Source: Scalesia atractyloides
Lineage: Eukaryota > Streptophyta > Magnoliopsida > Asterales > Asteraceae
NCBI GenBank assembly: GCA_947069175.1
Contig: CAMTDV010000003.1
Location: 29,848,853 to 29,912,852 of the forward strand
Reading direction: 5' to 3'
DNA length: 64,000 nt
Positions within the stretch are counted from its first letter, which is position 1, and every line of letters begins with the position of its first letter. The translations under genes and the position numbers were made by a program. Shown here piece after piece: positions 10,303 through 20,706 of this stretch. The notes under the pieces were generated by a model. That model made no database searches and was not told where the DNA came from. It saw only the letters and a program-made list of their open reading frames with translations.

Positions 10303-11404
10303 ATGAATCCAGAACACCCCCTCTCCCGTTCAAATTCTAGTTTTCGTTGGTCGTCTGCGTCTAAGATTGATCAGGTATATGAGATTTCTTATGTATCTGA
10401 TGAGTCAAAAATTCCTATTACTAGTATGCCTTTAGTTAACCCTTATAGTGTCTTTAAAAAACCCAAAAATTCTCTCTCTAAAAAACTAAATCAATTGGTC
10501 AGTTCAGCGTCAAACCCCATTGTCAAAGAGTTTGTTCAAACCTCCAAGTTTGATTCCCATCAACTCCCAGCAACAACCTCCGAACACCTCGTCCCCCTCA
10601 CTCTCCCCCAGATCTTCCAAGGATCTGTCTATCCCAAGGATATACCCATATCCACTTTGGTGCCATAAGACTAGCCCTAACCTTCCAGGGAAGAAAAGGA
10701 CTACCAGCGTTCTCTCGTATCACCCTTATTGATGCTAGATTCGTAGAGTACCAGCACGCTTGCATCGGTTCCATCCAAACCAAGTTAAATGCCGGAACCG
10801 TCTTCATCACCTTCTACCCAAACTTTAATATGCCTCTCAATGATCTGTCATTGTTAACGGCCCCTTAAAGATCAGATCCAGATCGATGGTATGCCACAGG
10901 TCAACACTTTCCAGGCCACGTTTCATTATCAGATGGCCAATCGCGTCCAAAATCACTCTTTGGACATCATGGTTCCCGGATCGCAAGAAAACTCTGGCGA
11001 TGCTCTAGTCATAGACATCGACTCCAATGCCACACCAACCTGCACTTATGTTCCTAAACAGTTATCCAGAGAAGAACTTACGAAGCTATTACCTGAAAAA
11101 TGGATAACAAACTATGAACAGATCCACCAAGCACTGGTTCAGACAACAACAACCCCTGACTTTGTCGGTCATCAGGATGGACAGGTTGAGGTACGATTTG
11201 CAAGACAAGACCGAAGAGATGTCTTCTCTACGGTAAGCATGATCCAACCGGTTGAAGAACCACATTTCCCATTCGACGTATGTAACTGCCAAGAATGCCA
11301 GGATGAAGCATACGAACTGGAATACGAAGAAGAAACCAAACCCAAGAAGAAAAAGGGATCCCAAAACGCTTTAAAGAAAAGATATGAAGCCGGAGATCCA
11401 CAAG
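10303..11404 (+). pseudogene. EPRV movement-protein region, N-terminal part (plus copy)
   Basis: An ATG-started frame 10303-10668 is followed, after a frameshift, by 30K-type movement-protein blocks (ARFVEYQHACIGS, then FYPNFNMPLND). A further shift leads to frame 10891-11404 with FQATFHYQMANRVQNHSLDI. The region ends in an acidic and Lys-rich stretch (EYEEETKPKKKKGSQ) at the inverted-repeat junction, so the protein is truncated. Movement proteins of this superfamily carry virus through plasmodesmata. The start at 10303 fits the position after the primer site and leader, and the minus copy starts at the equivalent ATG. Confidence 0.75.
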
Positions 11405-11436
11405 TTGGTCTTCTTGGAGATCCACAGGTTGGTCTT
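11405..11436. other. Spacer of the EPRV inverted repeat
   Basis: 32 nt separate the arms. They include a second imperfect copy of GGAGATCCACA and GGTTGGTCTTCTTG, so the centre looks like a small repeat-mediated joint rather than a foreign insert. Confidence 0.8.
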
Positions 11437-12496
11437 CTTGTGGATCTCCGGCTTCATATCTATTCTTTAAAGCGTTTTGGGATCCCTTTTTCTTCTTCGT
11501 ATTCCAATTCGTATGCTTCATCCAGGCATTCCTGGCAGTTACATACGTCGAACGGGAAATGTGGTTCTTAAACCGGTTGGATCATGCTAGCCGTAGAGAA
11601 GACATCTCTTCGGTCTTTTCTTGCAAATCGTACCTCAACATGTCCATCCTGATGGCGGACAAAGTCAGGGTTGTTGATGTTGTCTGAACCGGTGCTTGGT
11701 GGATCTGTTCATAGTTTGTTATCCATTTTTCAGGTAATAGCTTCGTAAGTTCTTCTCTGGATAACTGTTTAGGAACATAAGTGCAGGTTGGTGTGGCATT
11801 GGAGTCGATGTCTATGAGTAGAGCATCGCCAGAGTTTTCCTGTGATCTAGGAACCATGATGTCCAAAGAGTGATTTTGGACCTGGCCTGGAAAGTGTGGA
11901 CCTGTGGCGTACCACCGATCTGGATCTGAGCTTTAAGGGCCGTTAAAAATGACGATCATTGAGAGGCATATTAAAGTTCGGGTAGAAGGTGACGAAGATA
12001 GTTCTGGCATTTAACGTGGTTTGGATGGTACAGATGCAAGCGTGCTGGTACTCTACGAATCTAATATCAACAAGGGCGATACGAGAGAATGCTGGTACTC
12101 CTTTTCTTCCGTGGAAGGTTAGGGCTAGTCTTATGGCACCAAAGTGGATATGGGTATATCCTTGGTATAGATAGATCCTTGGAATATCTGGGGGAGAGTG
12201 AGGGGGACGAGGTGTTCAGAGGTTGTTGCTGGGAGTTGGTGGGAATCAAACTTGGAGGTTTGAACAAACTCTTTGACAACGGGGTTTGACGCCGAACTGA
12301 CCAATTGTTTTACTTTTTTAGAGAGAGAATTTTGGGGTTTTTTAAAGACACTATAAGGGTTAACTAAAGGCATACTAGTAATAGGAATTTTAGACTCATC
12401 AGATACATAAGAAATTTCATATAACTGATCAATCTTAGACGCAGACGACCGACGAAAACTAGAATTTGAACGGGAGAGGGGGTGTTCTGGATTCAT
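11437..12496 (-). pseudogene. EPRV movement-protein region, N-terminal part (minus copy)
   Basis: Frame 12496-12131 starts with the same peptide as the plus copy (MNPEHPLSRSNSSF). After frameshifts, frame 11866-11582 holds LDIMVP- and PKQLSREELTKLLPEKW-type blocks. A Lys-rich stretch then runs to the repeat junction. The breaks differ partly from the plus copy, so the two units decayed independently after or before joining. Confidence 0.75.
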
Positions 12497-12748
12497 AACT
12501 AGATTTAGACTTCTAAAGGCTCTTGATCTTAATCTTCAAGCTCGTACTTTGAGGAAATTACCCCGGACCCTTCCGACTTACGACTCACCTAACAAGCTAC
12601 TTTTAGATGTGGGATGAGAAAACTCAGCGTGTCGGACCAGTCTGACAAAGGCCTTGTAAGGTTCGTTTTCAGATGTGAGAGATCCGCACAAAGTCGGCAG
12701 TCACAGAGCATACTAATCCACCTTAGAAAGGGATGGCAGGAGCGCTAT

Positions 12749-12761
12749 GGCTCTGATACCA
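12749..12761 (-). other. EPRV primer-binding site (minus copy)
   Basis: The minus strand reads TGGTATCAGAGCC, placed before the movement start as in the plus copy. Confidence 0.88.
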
Positions 12762-12763
12762 GA

Positions 12764-13248
12764 TAGGAGGGGGGTATGGATGATTTATATAAAACCAGTA
12801 ACAGACTCAAGGGGGTAGAGTGGGATGATAAACATAAAAGATATAAATGAAAGACTCAAGGGTGTTAAAGATAAAAGACTTAAACATAAAAGACTCAAAT
12901 GGTGTTAAAGATAAAAGACAGACTCAAGGGGACTCAACACTCAAGAACTAGAGAGAGAGAAGAGAGAAGATAGAGAGAAATATATAAGAAGAAGATTTAT
13001 TTCTTTCCAAGGATGATCTACAAATGAGGGGAAGTCTTCCTTTTATAGACCAAGGAAAGACTTGATTACATCATCCATGACATCACTCTTAATAATACAT
13101 AGAAAATATCTAGGAAAATACAAAAACCATGACATAAGCGCTTACGTTACTTTAAGAGTGATTAAAGCTTTATTTTATCCTAAGCACACGTGCTTTTATC
13201 ACTTAATGAGTGATTAAAGCTTTATTTTATCCTAAGCACACTAATAGT
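12764..13248 (-). promoter_or_regulatory. EPRV promoter and leader (minus copy)
   Basis: From right to left this holds the direct repeat, the ocs-like site (13130-13149, one half degraded), a TATAAAAGG box near 13050 and a purine-rich leader with GAGAGAGA tracts (12950-12980). It then has one TATATAAA unit and the primer site. The middle of the leader is longer and different from the plus copy (AAAGACTCAAG-type repeats, 12805-12925). Confidence 0.65.
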
Positions 13249-13275
13249 ACACCAAGCGAGTACGGAGATCTTTAT

Positions 13276-14330
13276 TGTGGTTTTGCAGAATCAAGGATCT
13301 CTATGGTGAACTGGGGTGGATTCTGGTGGAATGGGTTATCCTTTGGTATAGGGTCGAATACCGATTTTCTCCCAGGAGCTGTTGGCAGGACTATCATTGG
13401 AGGATGCGTTAGTGCTCGAATATTATTGAAATATTCTGCCATAGTTTTTTCCCATTCAGTTGTCTGGGGATCTTCTTTCTTCCATGGGTGTTCATCGTTC
13501 AGGAATGTGGTGGTAGTTCTTCAACCTCTATCTGGTTTTCTTTTGCAAGATAAATGCGTGTATCCATCCAAGCATCCTTGTAGTTGAGTTTAAAATAGTA
13601 TCCTGCGGGGTTTAAGTCATACAAAGAGTGTATGAGGGCAGGCGATGCTGTAGTGTTTAAATCACACTAGTCATGGCTGGGTTTGCGTAGCAAGACCATG
13701 CAATGTTTTTTGGGGGAGGCCCTCATGAGGTAATCCCAATCAGAGATTCGGAGGAACCACTCTAGAACCTTAGCAAGGTTCTTTCTTTCTTCTGGCAGCA
13801 TATCTAGCTGGTAGTCCAAGAGGTAGGCTAACAACTTATTGGACTTAAAGGCCATAGAAATGGCAAAAGATTCCGTGAGGTACCATAGGAAAGCCAGTCC
13901 TTAGTTTGATAGCCTATGCAAGTTTTTTAGCCAGAAAATATTTAGGAAGGAATAATCTGGGAAGAATTTATCTCCATCCATTTACGGGCCCTGTGTTTTG
14001 AAGGTGAGGGTAAGGAGGTTCTTGTAGTTTAAGAGGGATTCATCTGTAATGGCATGCTTTTTAACCACTTCGATGACTTCTGAAGGCACATTCTTGCCTT
14101 TTAGCTTTTGGATGAGAGTGGCTGTGTTTGGTTGGTTTGAGGTTTCCATGGGTGTTTCTTTTGAGATTGGGCGGTTTAGGTTGTGGTGATCCTTGTGTTT
14201 GCTGGTGTTTAAATAGGTAGTGTTTTCCAGCAAGGAGTCTTGGGGAATCTGTTGAGTAGTTGAGGAGGATCCTTGGAGATTATTCTTTGCTTTTAATGAT
14301 AGATCATTTGATAAATTCTCCTGTTTTTTC
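13276..14330 (-). pseudogene. EPRV C-terminal region (minus copy)
   Basis: Pieces at 14330-13982 and 13855-13667, and a tail ending at a TAA near 13276, match in order the region after RNase H in the plus unit (KGKNVPSEVIEVV, NKLLAYLLDYQLDMLPEER, LRKPSHD). No RNase H precedes it. The coat frame is reached within ~300 bp, so protease, RT and RNase H are missing from this unit. Confidence 0.72.
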
Positions 14331-14628
14331 TTTGTCGCTGGAACCTCGTGATTGGCTTGGCGCCCTGGGGAGTTTTCTTTTTTCTTTTTGACCCATAGGG
14401 CATTTTTTCTTTTCCTTACTTTCTTCCGAGGTAAGCTTCCCTTGTGACCACATATTATTTTGTCTTCTTGCGGGCCAAGCTCTTTGCTTTTTCTTTGTTA
14501 GCTGGTTGTGGTAGGAATCTGCAGGGTGGAGGTCACATCTTCCTTTGCTTTAGTTTGGTGGTTTCTTTTGCTTTTCTAGACTGAGCTGGAAGATTCTTTT
14601 GAGGTGATAGGACTCCTGTGTTTTTAAA
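14331..14628 (-). other. Lys-rich remnant joining coat and C-terminal regions
   Basis: For about 30 codons past the coat stop the coat frame stays readable and Lys/Gln-rich. The stretch then breaks into short Lys/Arg-rich frames. It spans the site of the internal deletion. I see no protease or RT motif in it. Confidence 0.55.
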
Positions 14629-15800
14629 CTATTCTGTCAGGGAATCTATCACGTGGTCTTTGTCTTTGGGGCCCTGTGTCTGCTTTCGGTTATCCTCGTT
14701 CATTTTTGGTGTTGGCGCCGGTAACCGGAAATTACGAGCGGTTTTAGAATAATGAGAAAAGTCTTCCATCATGTAGATATGCAATGGCTCATCTTCGGAA
14801 TCAGAGGTTTCGCTTGTTTCTGATTCATCACTTGAACTGTAGGATATGGTGCAGATCATCCTTTTCCTTGGTTCATCATCTAGAGAATAAAGTGATTCTA
14901 TGTCAGAAACATCTACCGGTTCTATCTTGTTGATAGCTTCGAGAACGGCTTGTGTTTTTCTTCTGTCTCTACAATCTTTTGCAAAATGACCTTCTCTATT
15001 GCAGACGTAGCATCGATTTGTATTCCGATCCCTTGTTGATTTTTTGTTCAAGAATTTCCATTTCTTCCAGGGTGTACCACTTCCTGGCCGCGAGGAGTAG
15101 GATTTACCTGACCTTTTGAACTGGACAAATCTTGATTTTTTGTGAGGTTTTGAGCAATTGCATGACGATTCATCTTTGCATTTGATCTTTAGATGTTTGT
15201 CGTTGCATGCAGACCCGAGCCTTCTTCCTGTTTTTTCAAACTCAACTAAGAACCGTTTTTGGTTACATAGTTTAGTTAGGGCGTTCATGACTAGTTGGTA
15301 AAGTCCACAGAGGGAAGCCTGGGCAACGGTCGTGTTCTTTGCTTCTAGGGCTCTATAAGCTTCATTCGATAGAGACTCCGGAAAGGAGTTCAAGAAGACT
15401 TGTTTTAGGTTTATGTTATCGATGCCATGGAGATAATAAAACCTTTCGGACATTCTATTGTAATGCTTCTCAAGGTCTTTTGGACGGAACGAATTGTATG
15501 ATCCAACGGATTCCCAATGAATTCATAATAAAATGCATTTATGAATTCTTCTGGGTTTTTGCTTTTTAGAATGTTCGTTTGCCTATATTCACCAAGACTT
15601 ACGTACCAATCCTGAAGTCTTCCTTAGCATCTTGCAAGGAAGCGTTTGATGACCATGTCAATGCTGTAGTGCTGGAGCTCAACTGTGCACCAGGTTAGCA
15701 TTTCAACACTTCTATCACGCCATTTTGCTGGGGGGATATCGTCAAAGGTGAATTGCTGTTTTGGATCCGTATTTGGAGGAGCTTTCTCGTTGGTCTGTGG
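14629..15800 (-). pseudogene. EPRV coat protein
   Basis: The open stretch 15453-14629 carries a basic Ser/Lys region, then CYVCNREGHFAKDC (CCHC zinc knuckle, ~15012-14971) and a Glu/Asp/Ser-rich tail, a typical caulimovirid coat layout. Upstream, 15800-15460 continues the coat N-terminal part (FDDIPPAKW) with one stop and a frameshift. The protein would form the capsid and bind the genome or pregenomic RNA. It is preceded on the same strand by the movement linker, separated by a TAG at 15807-15809. Confidence 0.85.
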
Positions 15801-15806
15801 TGATGT

Positions 15807-16468
15807 CTAGGACGCTTCATCATCAATGTCAGAAACGTAGGCTCTTTCTGTTGTTTCTACCTCATTCATGAACAGATGCTCGAATTCATCTGATAGGGGC
15901 AGTTCTTCATAGGAGTGTGAAGTAGAGCTTTCTTCGGAGATGGGTGATGTTTCGTCATGTGTGTTGATCACTAGAGCGATTGTCTGTAGACACTCTGGGT
16001 TGTTAGTTCTGGTCAAAGCTTGCAAGAATGATGAGATACCATTCCCTTCTTTGGTAGACATCATGTTGGGAGCCTTTGAGGAGGCAATCATGATGCTGTC
16101 ATCTATATCCTTCCCACTTCTTGATGGTTCTTTTCCTCTACTTGAGGATGGGACTTTGTTTATGCTTTCAGATGACGTGCTTCTTGTCGAGGAAGCTTTT
16201 CTAGCCTTGACTTTTGCTTGTTCTTTAGACCAGAGGTTTAGGGATGGAGAAGTTTGTGGGAACGGTGATGCTGGTAGTGGTTGGGGATCAAAGGACGTTC
16301 TCACAAATGGTGCCGATGGCAATCTCCATGGATCATCAACGAAGGTGGAGGCTTCCAGTATACAGCCAATGGTACCACCGATCTGGATCTGAGCTTTAAG
16401 GGCCGTTAACAATGACGGATCATTGAGAGGCATATTAAAGTTCGGGTAGAAGGTGACCAAGACGGTTC
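15807..16468 (-). pseudogene. EPRV movement-protein remnant and Ser-rich linker
   Basis: The frame starts artificially inside the neighbouring LTR. The viral part begins near 16468 with TFYPNFNMPLND. After QIQIGG it jumps straight to a downstream Pro/Ser-rich segment, so the FHYQ-type movement core present in the other copies is deleted here. A Ser/Thr-rich linker and an acidic segment (EELPLSDEFEHLF) lead to the coat region. Confidence 0.72.
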
Positions 16469-16554
16469 GTGCAGGAGCACTATGGCCTAGCCCAAATTGT
16501 GAAAACCATATATTGGGCCAAAATTCCATAATAGTTATGAAAGAGGCCCAAAAC

Positions 16555-16770
16555 TAATAAAGGCCCAAAAACATATAAAAATACGTGGGTTAGGCCCAAA
16601 GACACAAAAACATAGGCTAGGCCCAAAGACATAAAATACATGGGCTAGGCCCAATAACATAAAAACATGGGCTAGGCCCAAAGACATAAAATACATGGGC
16701 TAGGCCAAAAGACATAAATTACATGGGCTAGCCCAATGACAAGAAAACATGGGCTAGGCCCAATAACATG
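16555..16770 (+). repeat. Tandem GGGCTAGGCCCA array 1 (F2 LTR)
   Basis: About seven units of ~28 bp, each built on CATGGGCTAGGCCCA plus AAGACATAAAA. Homologous arrays lie at 26790-27030 and 32700-33130 with different unit numbers. Confidence 0.88.
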
Positions 16771-16822
16771 TGATGGTCAAGGCCCAGAACATACACTATT
16801 GAAAACAATAATATATACATAC

Positions 16823-16823
<1 letters not shown>

Positions 16824-16861
<38 letters not shown>
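16824..16861. repeat. (TA)n microsatellite
   Basis: Uninterrupted TA dinucleotides, ~19 units, at a fixed place in the F2 LTR. Shorter TA runs occur at 27064-27086, 32325-32342 and 33187-33202. Confidence 0.95.
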
Positions 16862-16864
<3 letters not shown>

Positions 16865-17590
16865 AAGAAATATATATAACGATGTTCATCAAACAAACAA
16901 ACTACCAACATTATAATAACATTATAGGTTGTTCAATTATAACAAGTAAATAAATAACAAGAATTCAAGATGAACAACGACTACAAGGTCCACTAAGACC
17001 TAGGTGTCTAATGAAATCAATACGCATGTAGGTTACAATACGTTGTGGACACCAAAAGTTAAACTGTACGACTTAAAGGAACACAAAAACTGTGAGTTTC
17101 ATGTCCCTCCTTTCACTTATTTCAAGTTTTATTTTAAACTATCGAGGGGAAATACATGTCATGTCAAAATAGTATGTTAGCTATGGGTTAGCAGATAGCA
17201 GATCACTCCTTGTTGGTATACCCTTCGGAGTGATTTTGTGGTCCCAATGATATCAAAGTAGTCTCGGTTTGGTTACTTACTTATGGCACTAGTATGACAG
17301 GGTGCTCGCAACACACTGATAGATCCCTAAATTAACTCATTTATGCTAATAACATACATGGATTTCAATACAGGTTTTCAAGGACAACATTTTGATACGA
17401 AAACATTAAACTACATGAACTCGCCAACTTTATGTTGACTTTTTAAAATTACATGTGTTTCAGGACGCAGGACTTGAGCTGGTGATGGGATCCGGATTAA
17501 GCTGTGCATGAGAAATGGTGATTAAATTAAAATATATCATAAATTACTAACATGTATATATATGTATTGTACGGATTATTTTCCAGGACT

Positions 17591-18778
17591 ATGGCTTCAG
17601 CATCGAGTTATGAGGAAGACCTAGTGGAGTATATATCCGATGATGGATATGATCCTGCTGCCGAGGCCCAACGTTTAGGGGATGGAGCCGAAGAGGGAGA
17701 CGACGAGGACTTTTAGCCACTGGCTTTGATAGATCCTATGGAGGTTGATGCACCCCCAGCAGACAACGTACTGGCCATCCCTCAGCCCCCGCATGACATC
17801 ATAGTGTATGGTCACCCGGAGGGTTAACACGCTATTGTGCATCTGGCCGTGCCCCTTGCTGTGGTCCCTCCCGTGATTATTTTGGATGATGACGATGACG
17901 AGATACCAGTGTTCCACGTTGATCACATGGATGGCGACCTTGGCGATGGCGAGGTCTTTGATGATATCGCTATACTCGAGATTCCACCCACTGATATCCC
18001 AATTGTTGACATCTCGTCATCCACCAATGTTGCTCCGAGTGAGCATAAGGCAGACGATGCCTCATCTGCCGCCCTAGGCACACCTGTATCTATGTATTCA
18101 CCCCCTGTGGCCTCACCGGCTCGCGTCAGTTCGTTCCCTGTCAGAGTCCTGACCCCTGGACCCATTCATTATACAGGACCTGCCCGTTTCTACTCTCTGA
18201 GCTGCACTCCACGTGCCCCCGAGCAGCCACCACCCTTCTTTTCTGAGAGGTCCACGTACCACCCTGTTTTCAACCTGGCTGCAGCTGGACCCTATCATAT
18301 AGCCGGACCTTCTCATATGCCAGGACTTTCATTCTCTGATAGACTACCACCCGTGTATGACCCACGACCCACACCACCTCCAGCAGGTATGTTTACTCCA
18401 ACAGCTCCGCCGGGTATGAGCCCTTTCAGACCCTTATCATCCCTCACACTTTCCTCTGATCCTTGTGGAGGAAAGAGTGACTTCACATGACCTACAGCTC
18501 TCTCTGATCTTTCATAGGATTTGGGAGACAGAGTCGCAGCGTACTTCTCACGCCACTACCAGAGTGACACCTCCACCACTGTCATCACCGCACCACCGAC
18601 TCTACCATTCTATTGCCCATTCCATCACTCGTCATGCCCGTCCGAGGCACGAGTGCAGGAGCTAGAGCAGTTTCAGACGGATGCTACTAGGCGTATTTCT
18701 AGCCTCGAGGAGGAGATGGCATACCATCACAGCATGTTCCCACGATCGCCATTTCCACCACCCCCTCCACCCAAGTAG
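17591..18778 (+). pseudogene. B ORF1: acidic, proline-rich protein with C-terminal coiled coil
   Basis: One frame of ~395 codons from ATG 17591 to TAG 18776, interrupted by three in-frame stops (near 17714, 17824 and 18488). It begins MASASSYEEDLVEYISDDG. It then has an Asp-rich patch (ILDDDDDEIPV), a long Pro/Ser-rich middle and a terminal heptad segment (RVQELEQFQTDATRRISSLE) before PPPPPPK. It sits between LTR and gag, like ORF1 in E1 and E2, with no sequence similarity I can see beyond composition and the coiled coil. Function unknown. A second copy of its 3' end is at 53427-53502 plus 63802-63924. Confidence 0.6.
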
Positions 18779-19236
18779 CATGTTTGTAGATATCTTTTGG
18801 GGATCAGCTGTACTTTTGTTGTTTTGCTCATGAAGATTCAGCCTTGAAGATCCCAGCTTTTGGAAGAAACCTTATTGACGTGAAGAAGCAATGCAGTAGA
18901 AAATGGTACTTTTGTAATGTAAAAACTTGTATTGACTAGGGTTGTGTACCCCTAAGTCCTTTTTGGCTCTTCGCGAATAAATTGTTACAAGTTGTCATTG
19001 TATATAAGTGTATTTTCTTTATGTTACATTGTATTTCTTTTATGTTATGGTTGATTATGTCATGATGTGGTGATTTTATGATTGATGCATTGCACTATGG
19101 TGATATTATGATTTATACTTTATGATGTGGCGAGCCATGTGTATGATGACGACGGGTGTGCATATGGTGTTTGCATCTGTCATTTATTTACTTATCATAT
19201 ACTGATGTGCTGTTGCATATGTATAAAAAATAAATA

Positions 19237-19290
<54 letters not shown>

Positions 19291-19340
19291 AATGATAATA
19301 ATAACATGAAAGTATTATTCGACTAATTGAGCGACATATT
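18779..19340 (+). other. B spacer between ORF1 and gag, with (AAT)n microsatellite
   Basis: Non-coding and T-rich, holding ATG-rich short repeats (TTATGATTGATG type) and an (AAT)n run at ~19238-19290. No gene is seen. Confidence 0.8.
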
Positions 19341-20380
19341 GTGTTAGAAGACAATGCCGCCCGCAGAAGAAGCTCAAACAACAACACCCTACCCACCACA
19401 CAAGAGGAGCTGAACGAACGTATCTCCCAAGCCATTGCACAGTACGAGGCAAACCGCTCTAAGCATAGCGGCGGTACAGGAGGTTCAACAGGAGTAAATC
19501 CTCCCACTAGTAATACACGGTTTCTCATAAAACCTCGATACACTTTCATCCATCTTATTTGTGCTACCTACTCATGCTTAAATGGCGTATCCAATGATTT
19601 CAGATTGCACATATAAGCAGTTTCTTGACTGTAAACCTCTAAACTTCGATGGTCCCGGAGGCGCTGTAGCTTTCGTACGTTGGACTGAGAGGGACATTCT
19701 TGGTTCAGACATTGCTGGGTATACGCAACGATCCCATGATTTATCCCGAGTGGTGCCATATCTAGTAGAACCAGAATTTAAACGTATTAAGAGGTACATT
19801 TGGGGACTTGCCCCCGCAATTCTTAGTTTGGTTACCTATTCGAAACCCACAGAGATTGGTGAAGCTATTGAGCTAGCTGCCAGTCTGACCGAAGAGGCTG
19901 TACGTCAGGGAAAGTTGCCTAAGAATGGTGGAAACAAGAAAGAATCTACTGGGGAGACCACTGATTCCAATAAGCAGAAATTTTCTCACTTCAAGAAAGG
20001 TTCTCGTGGTAACAACAACAATAACAAGAGACAAACCGCGAGAGAAGTTAAGGAAACCAAAGCATATGTTACCACAACCACGAACACTACTGTTAAGAAA
20101 GCTTATACTAGGGACACACCGAAATATCCTAAGTGTCCTTTCCACCATCACGGGGAATGTCGTGGCCCCAAGTGTGGAAAATGTGGCAAATTTGGTCACT
20201 GCTTCGATGTGAGCCGAACCAATACTAGAGAGCAAGGTTGCTTTAGATGCAGAGACAAAAGACATTTCAAGAAAGAATGCCCTAAAGCGAATCAAGCGCG
20301 TGGGAGAGCGTTTGTAATTGGAGCTAAGGATTCTCGTCAGGATCCAAACGTGGTCACCGGTACGTTCCCTATCAATGATC
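19341..20380 (+). pseudogene. gag: B gag with zinc knuckles, central deletion
   Basis: An N-terminal piece (TQEELNERISQAIAQYE, 19341-19500) is followed in another frame by 19582 onward (YKQFLDCKPLNFDGPGG). The capsid jumps from VRWTERD to ILGSDIAGYTQRSHDLSR, so most of the central capsid (the WWN-type block seen in E1-E3) is missing. A basic Asn/Lys/Thr-rich linker leads to CGKCGKFGHCFDV and CFRCRDKRHFKKEC, two CCHC-like motifs, the first lacking its final Cys. Confidence 0.85.
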
Positions 20381-20706
20381 ACTTTGCATCTATTCTTTTT
20401 GATACCGGAGCAGATTTCAGTTTTGTTTCTAAAGAGTTTAGGGATATACTTGGGGTAAAGTCGAGTAAACTAGATGTTCCCTACTCGATTGAGTTAGCTA
20501 ACGGGTTATTAGTAGAGTCAAAAGAAATAATAAAGAAATGTATGTTAGAGTTAGGTGAACGAAAGTTTGATATAGATCTATTACCAATGCAAGTGGGTAG
20601 TTTTGATGTTGTCGTTGGAATGAATTCGCTATCCAATAATCGAGCCGAGGTTATATGTCATGAGAAGATCATTCGCGTTCCCTTGTTAACGGAGAACATT
20701 TGGTGA
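20381..20706 (+). pseudogene. pol: B aspartic protease
   Basis: Continuous with gag. The active site LFDTGADFSFVSKEF is near 20395 and a conserved GSFDVVVGMNSLS block near 20600. The frame stops at 20704-20706 and the RT linker resumes in an overlapping frame at 20700, which indicates a frameshift at the boundary. Confidence 0.85.

Larger units (their letters stand above)
9593..11404 (+). repeat. Left arm of EPRV inverted repeat
   Basis: Promoter, leader, primer site and first part of the movement-protein region are repeated in opposite orientation at 11437-13248. The arms start at the motif GTGTGCTTAGGATAAAAT and end at a 13-bp perfect pairing GGAGATCCACAAG. They are separated by a 32-nt spacer (11405-11436) that itself repeats part of the arm end. 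Most differences by eye are single substitutions and a leader repeat-number change. Confidence 0.9.
11437..13248 (-). repeat. Right arm of EPRV inverted repeat
   Basis: Mirror copy of 9593-11404 carrying the movement start, primer site, leader and promoter on the minus strand. It continues outward into its own viral C-terminal region (13276 onward). The arm is therefore part of a longer, independent viral unit and not a short local duplication. Confidence 0.9.
6847..16468. mobile_element. Endogenous pararetrovirus (Caulimoviridae-like), rearranged
   Basis: Protease, RT and RNase H, coat protein with CCHC, movement-protein pieces, a Met primer site next to a TATA-containing promoter, and no integrase identify a plant pararetrovirus integrated in the genome. 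A single movement-coat-pol order, with movement linker and coat sharing nearly one frame, resembles petuviruses and related endogenous groups. I cannot fix the genus. Two units face each other: plus 6847-11404 and minus 16468-11437. Both are circularly permuted, reading through the genome end into promoter and movement protein, as expected from concatemeric insertion. Left border is E1's LTR, right border an F2 LTR fragment. All frames are broken. Confidence 0.88.
16483..17507 (+). repeat. B 5' LTR fragment
   Basis: It matches 26765-27815 of the 3' LTR, including the GGCTAGGCCCA array (16555-16770), a TA microsatellite (16824-16861) and the block ending GATGGGATCCGG. The junction with the EPRV lies between 16468 and 16483 with ~14 bp of filler. 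Confidence 0.88.
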
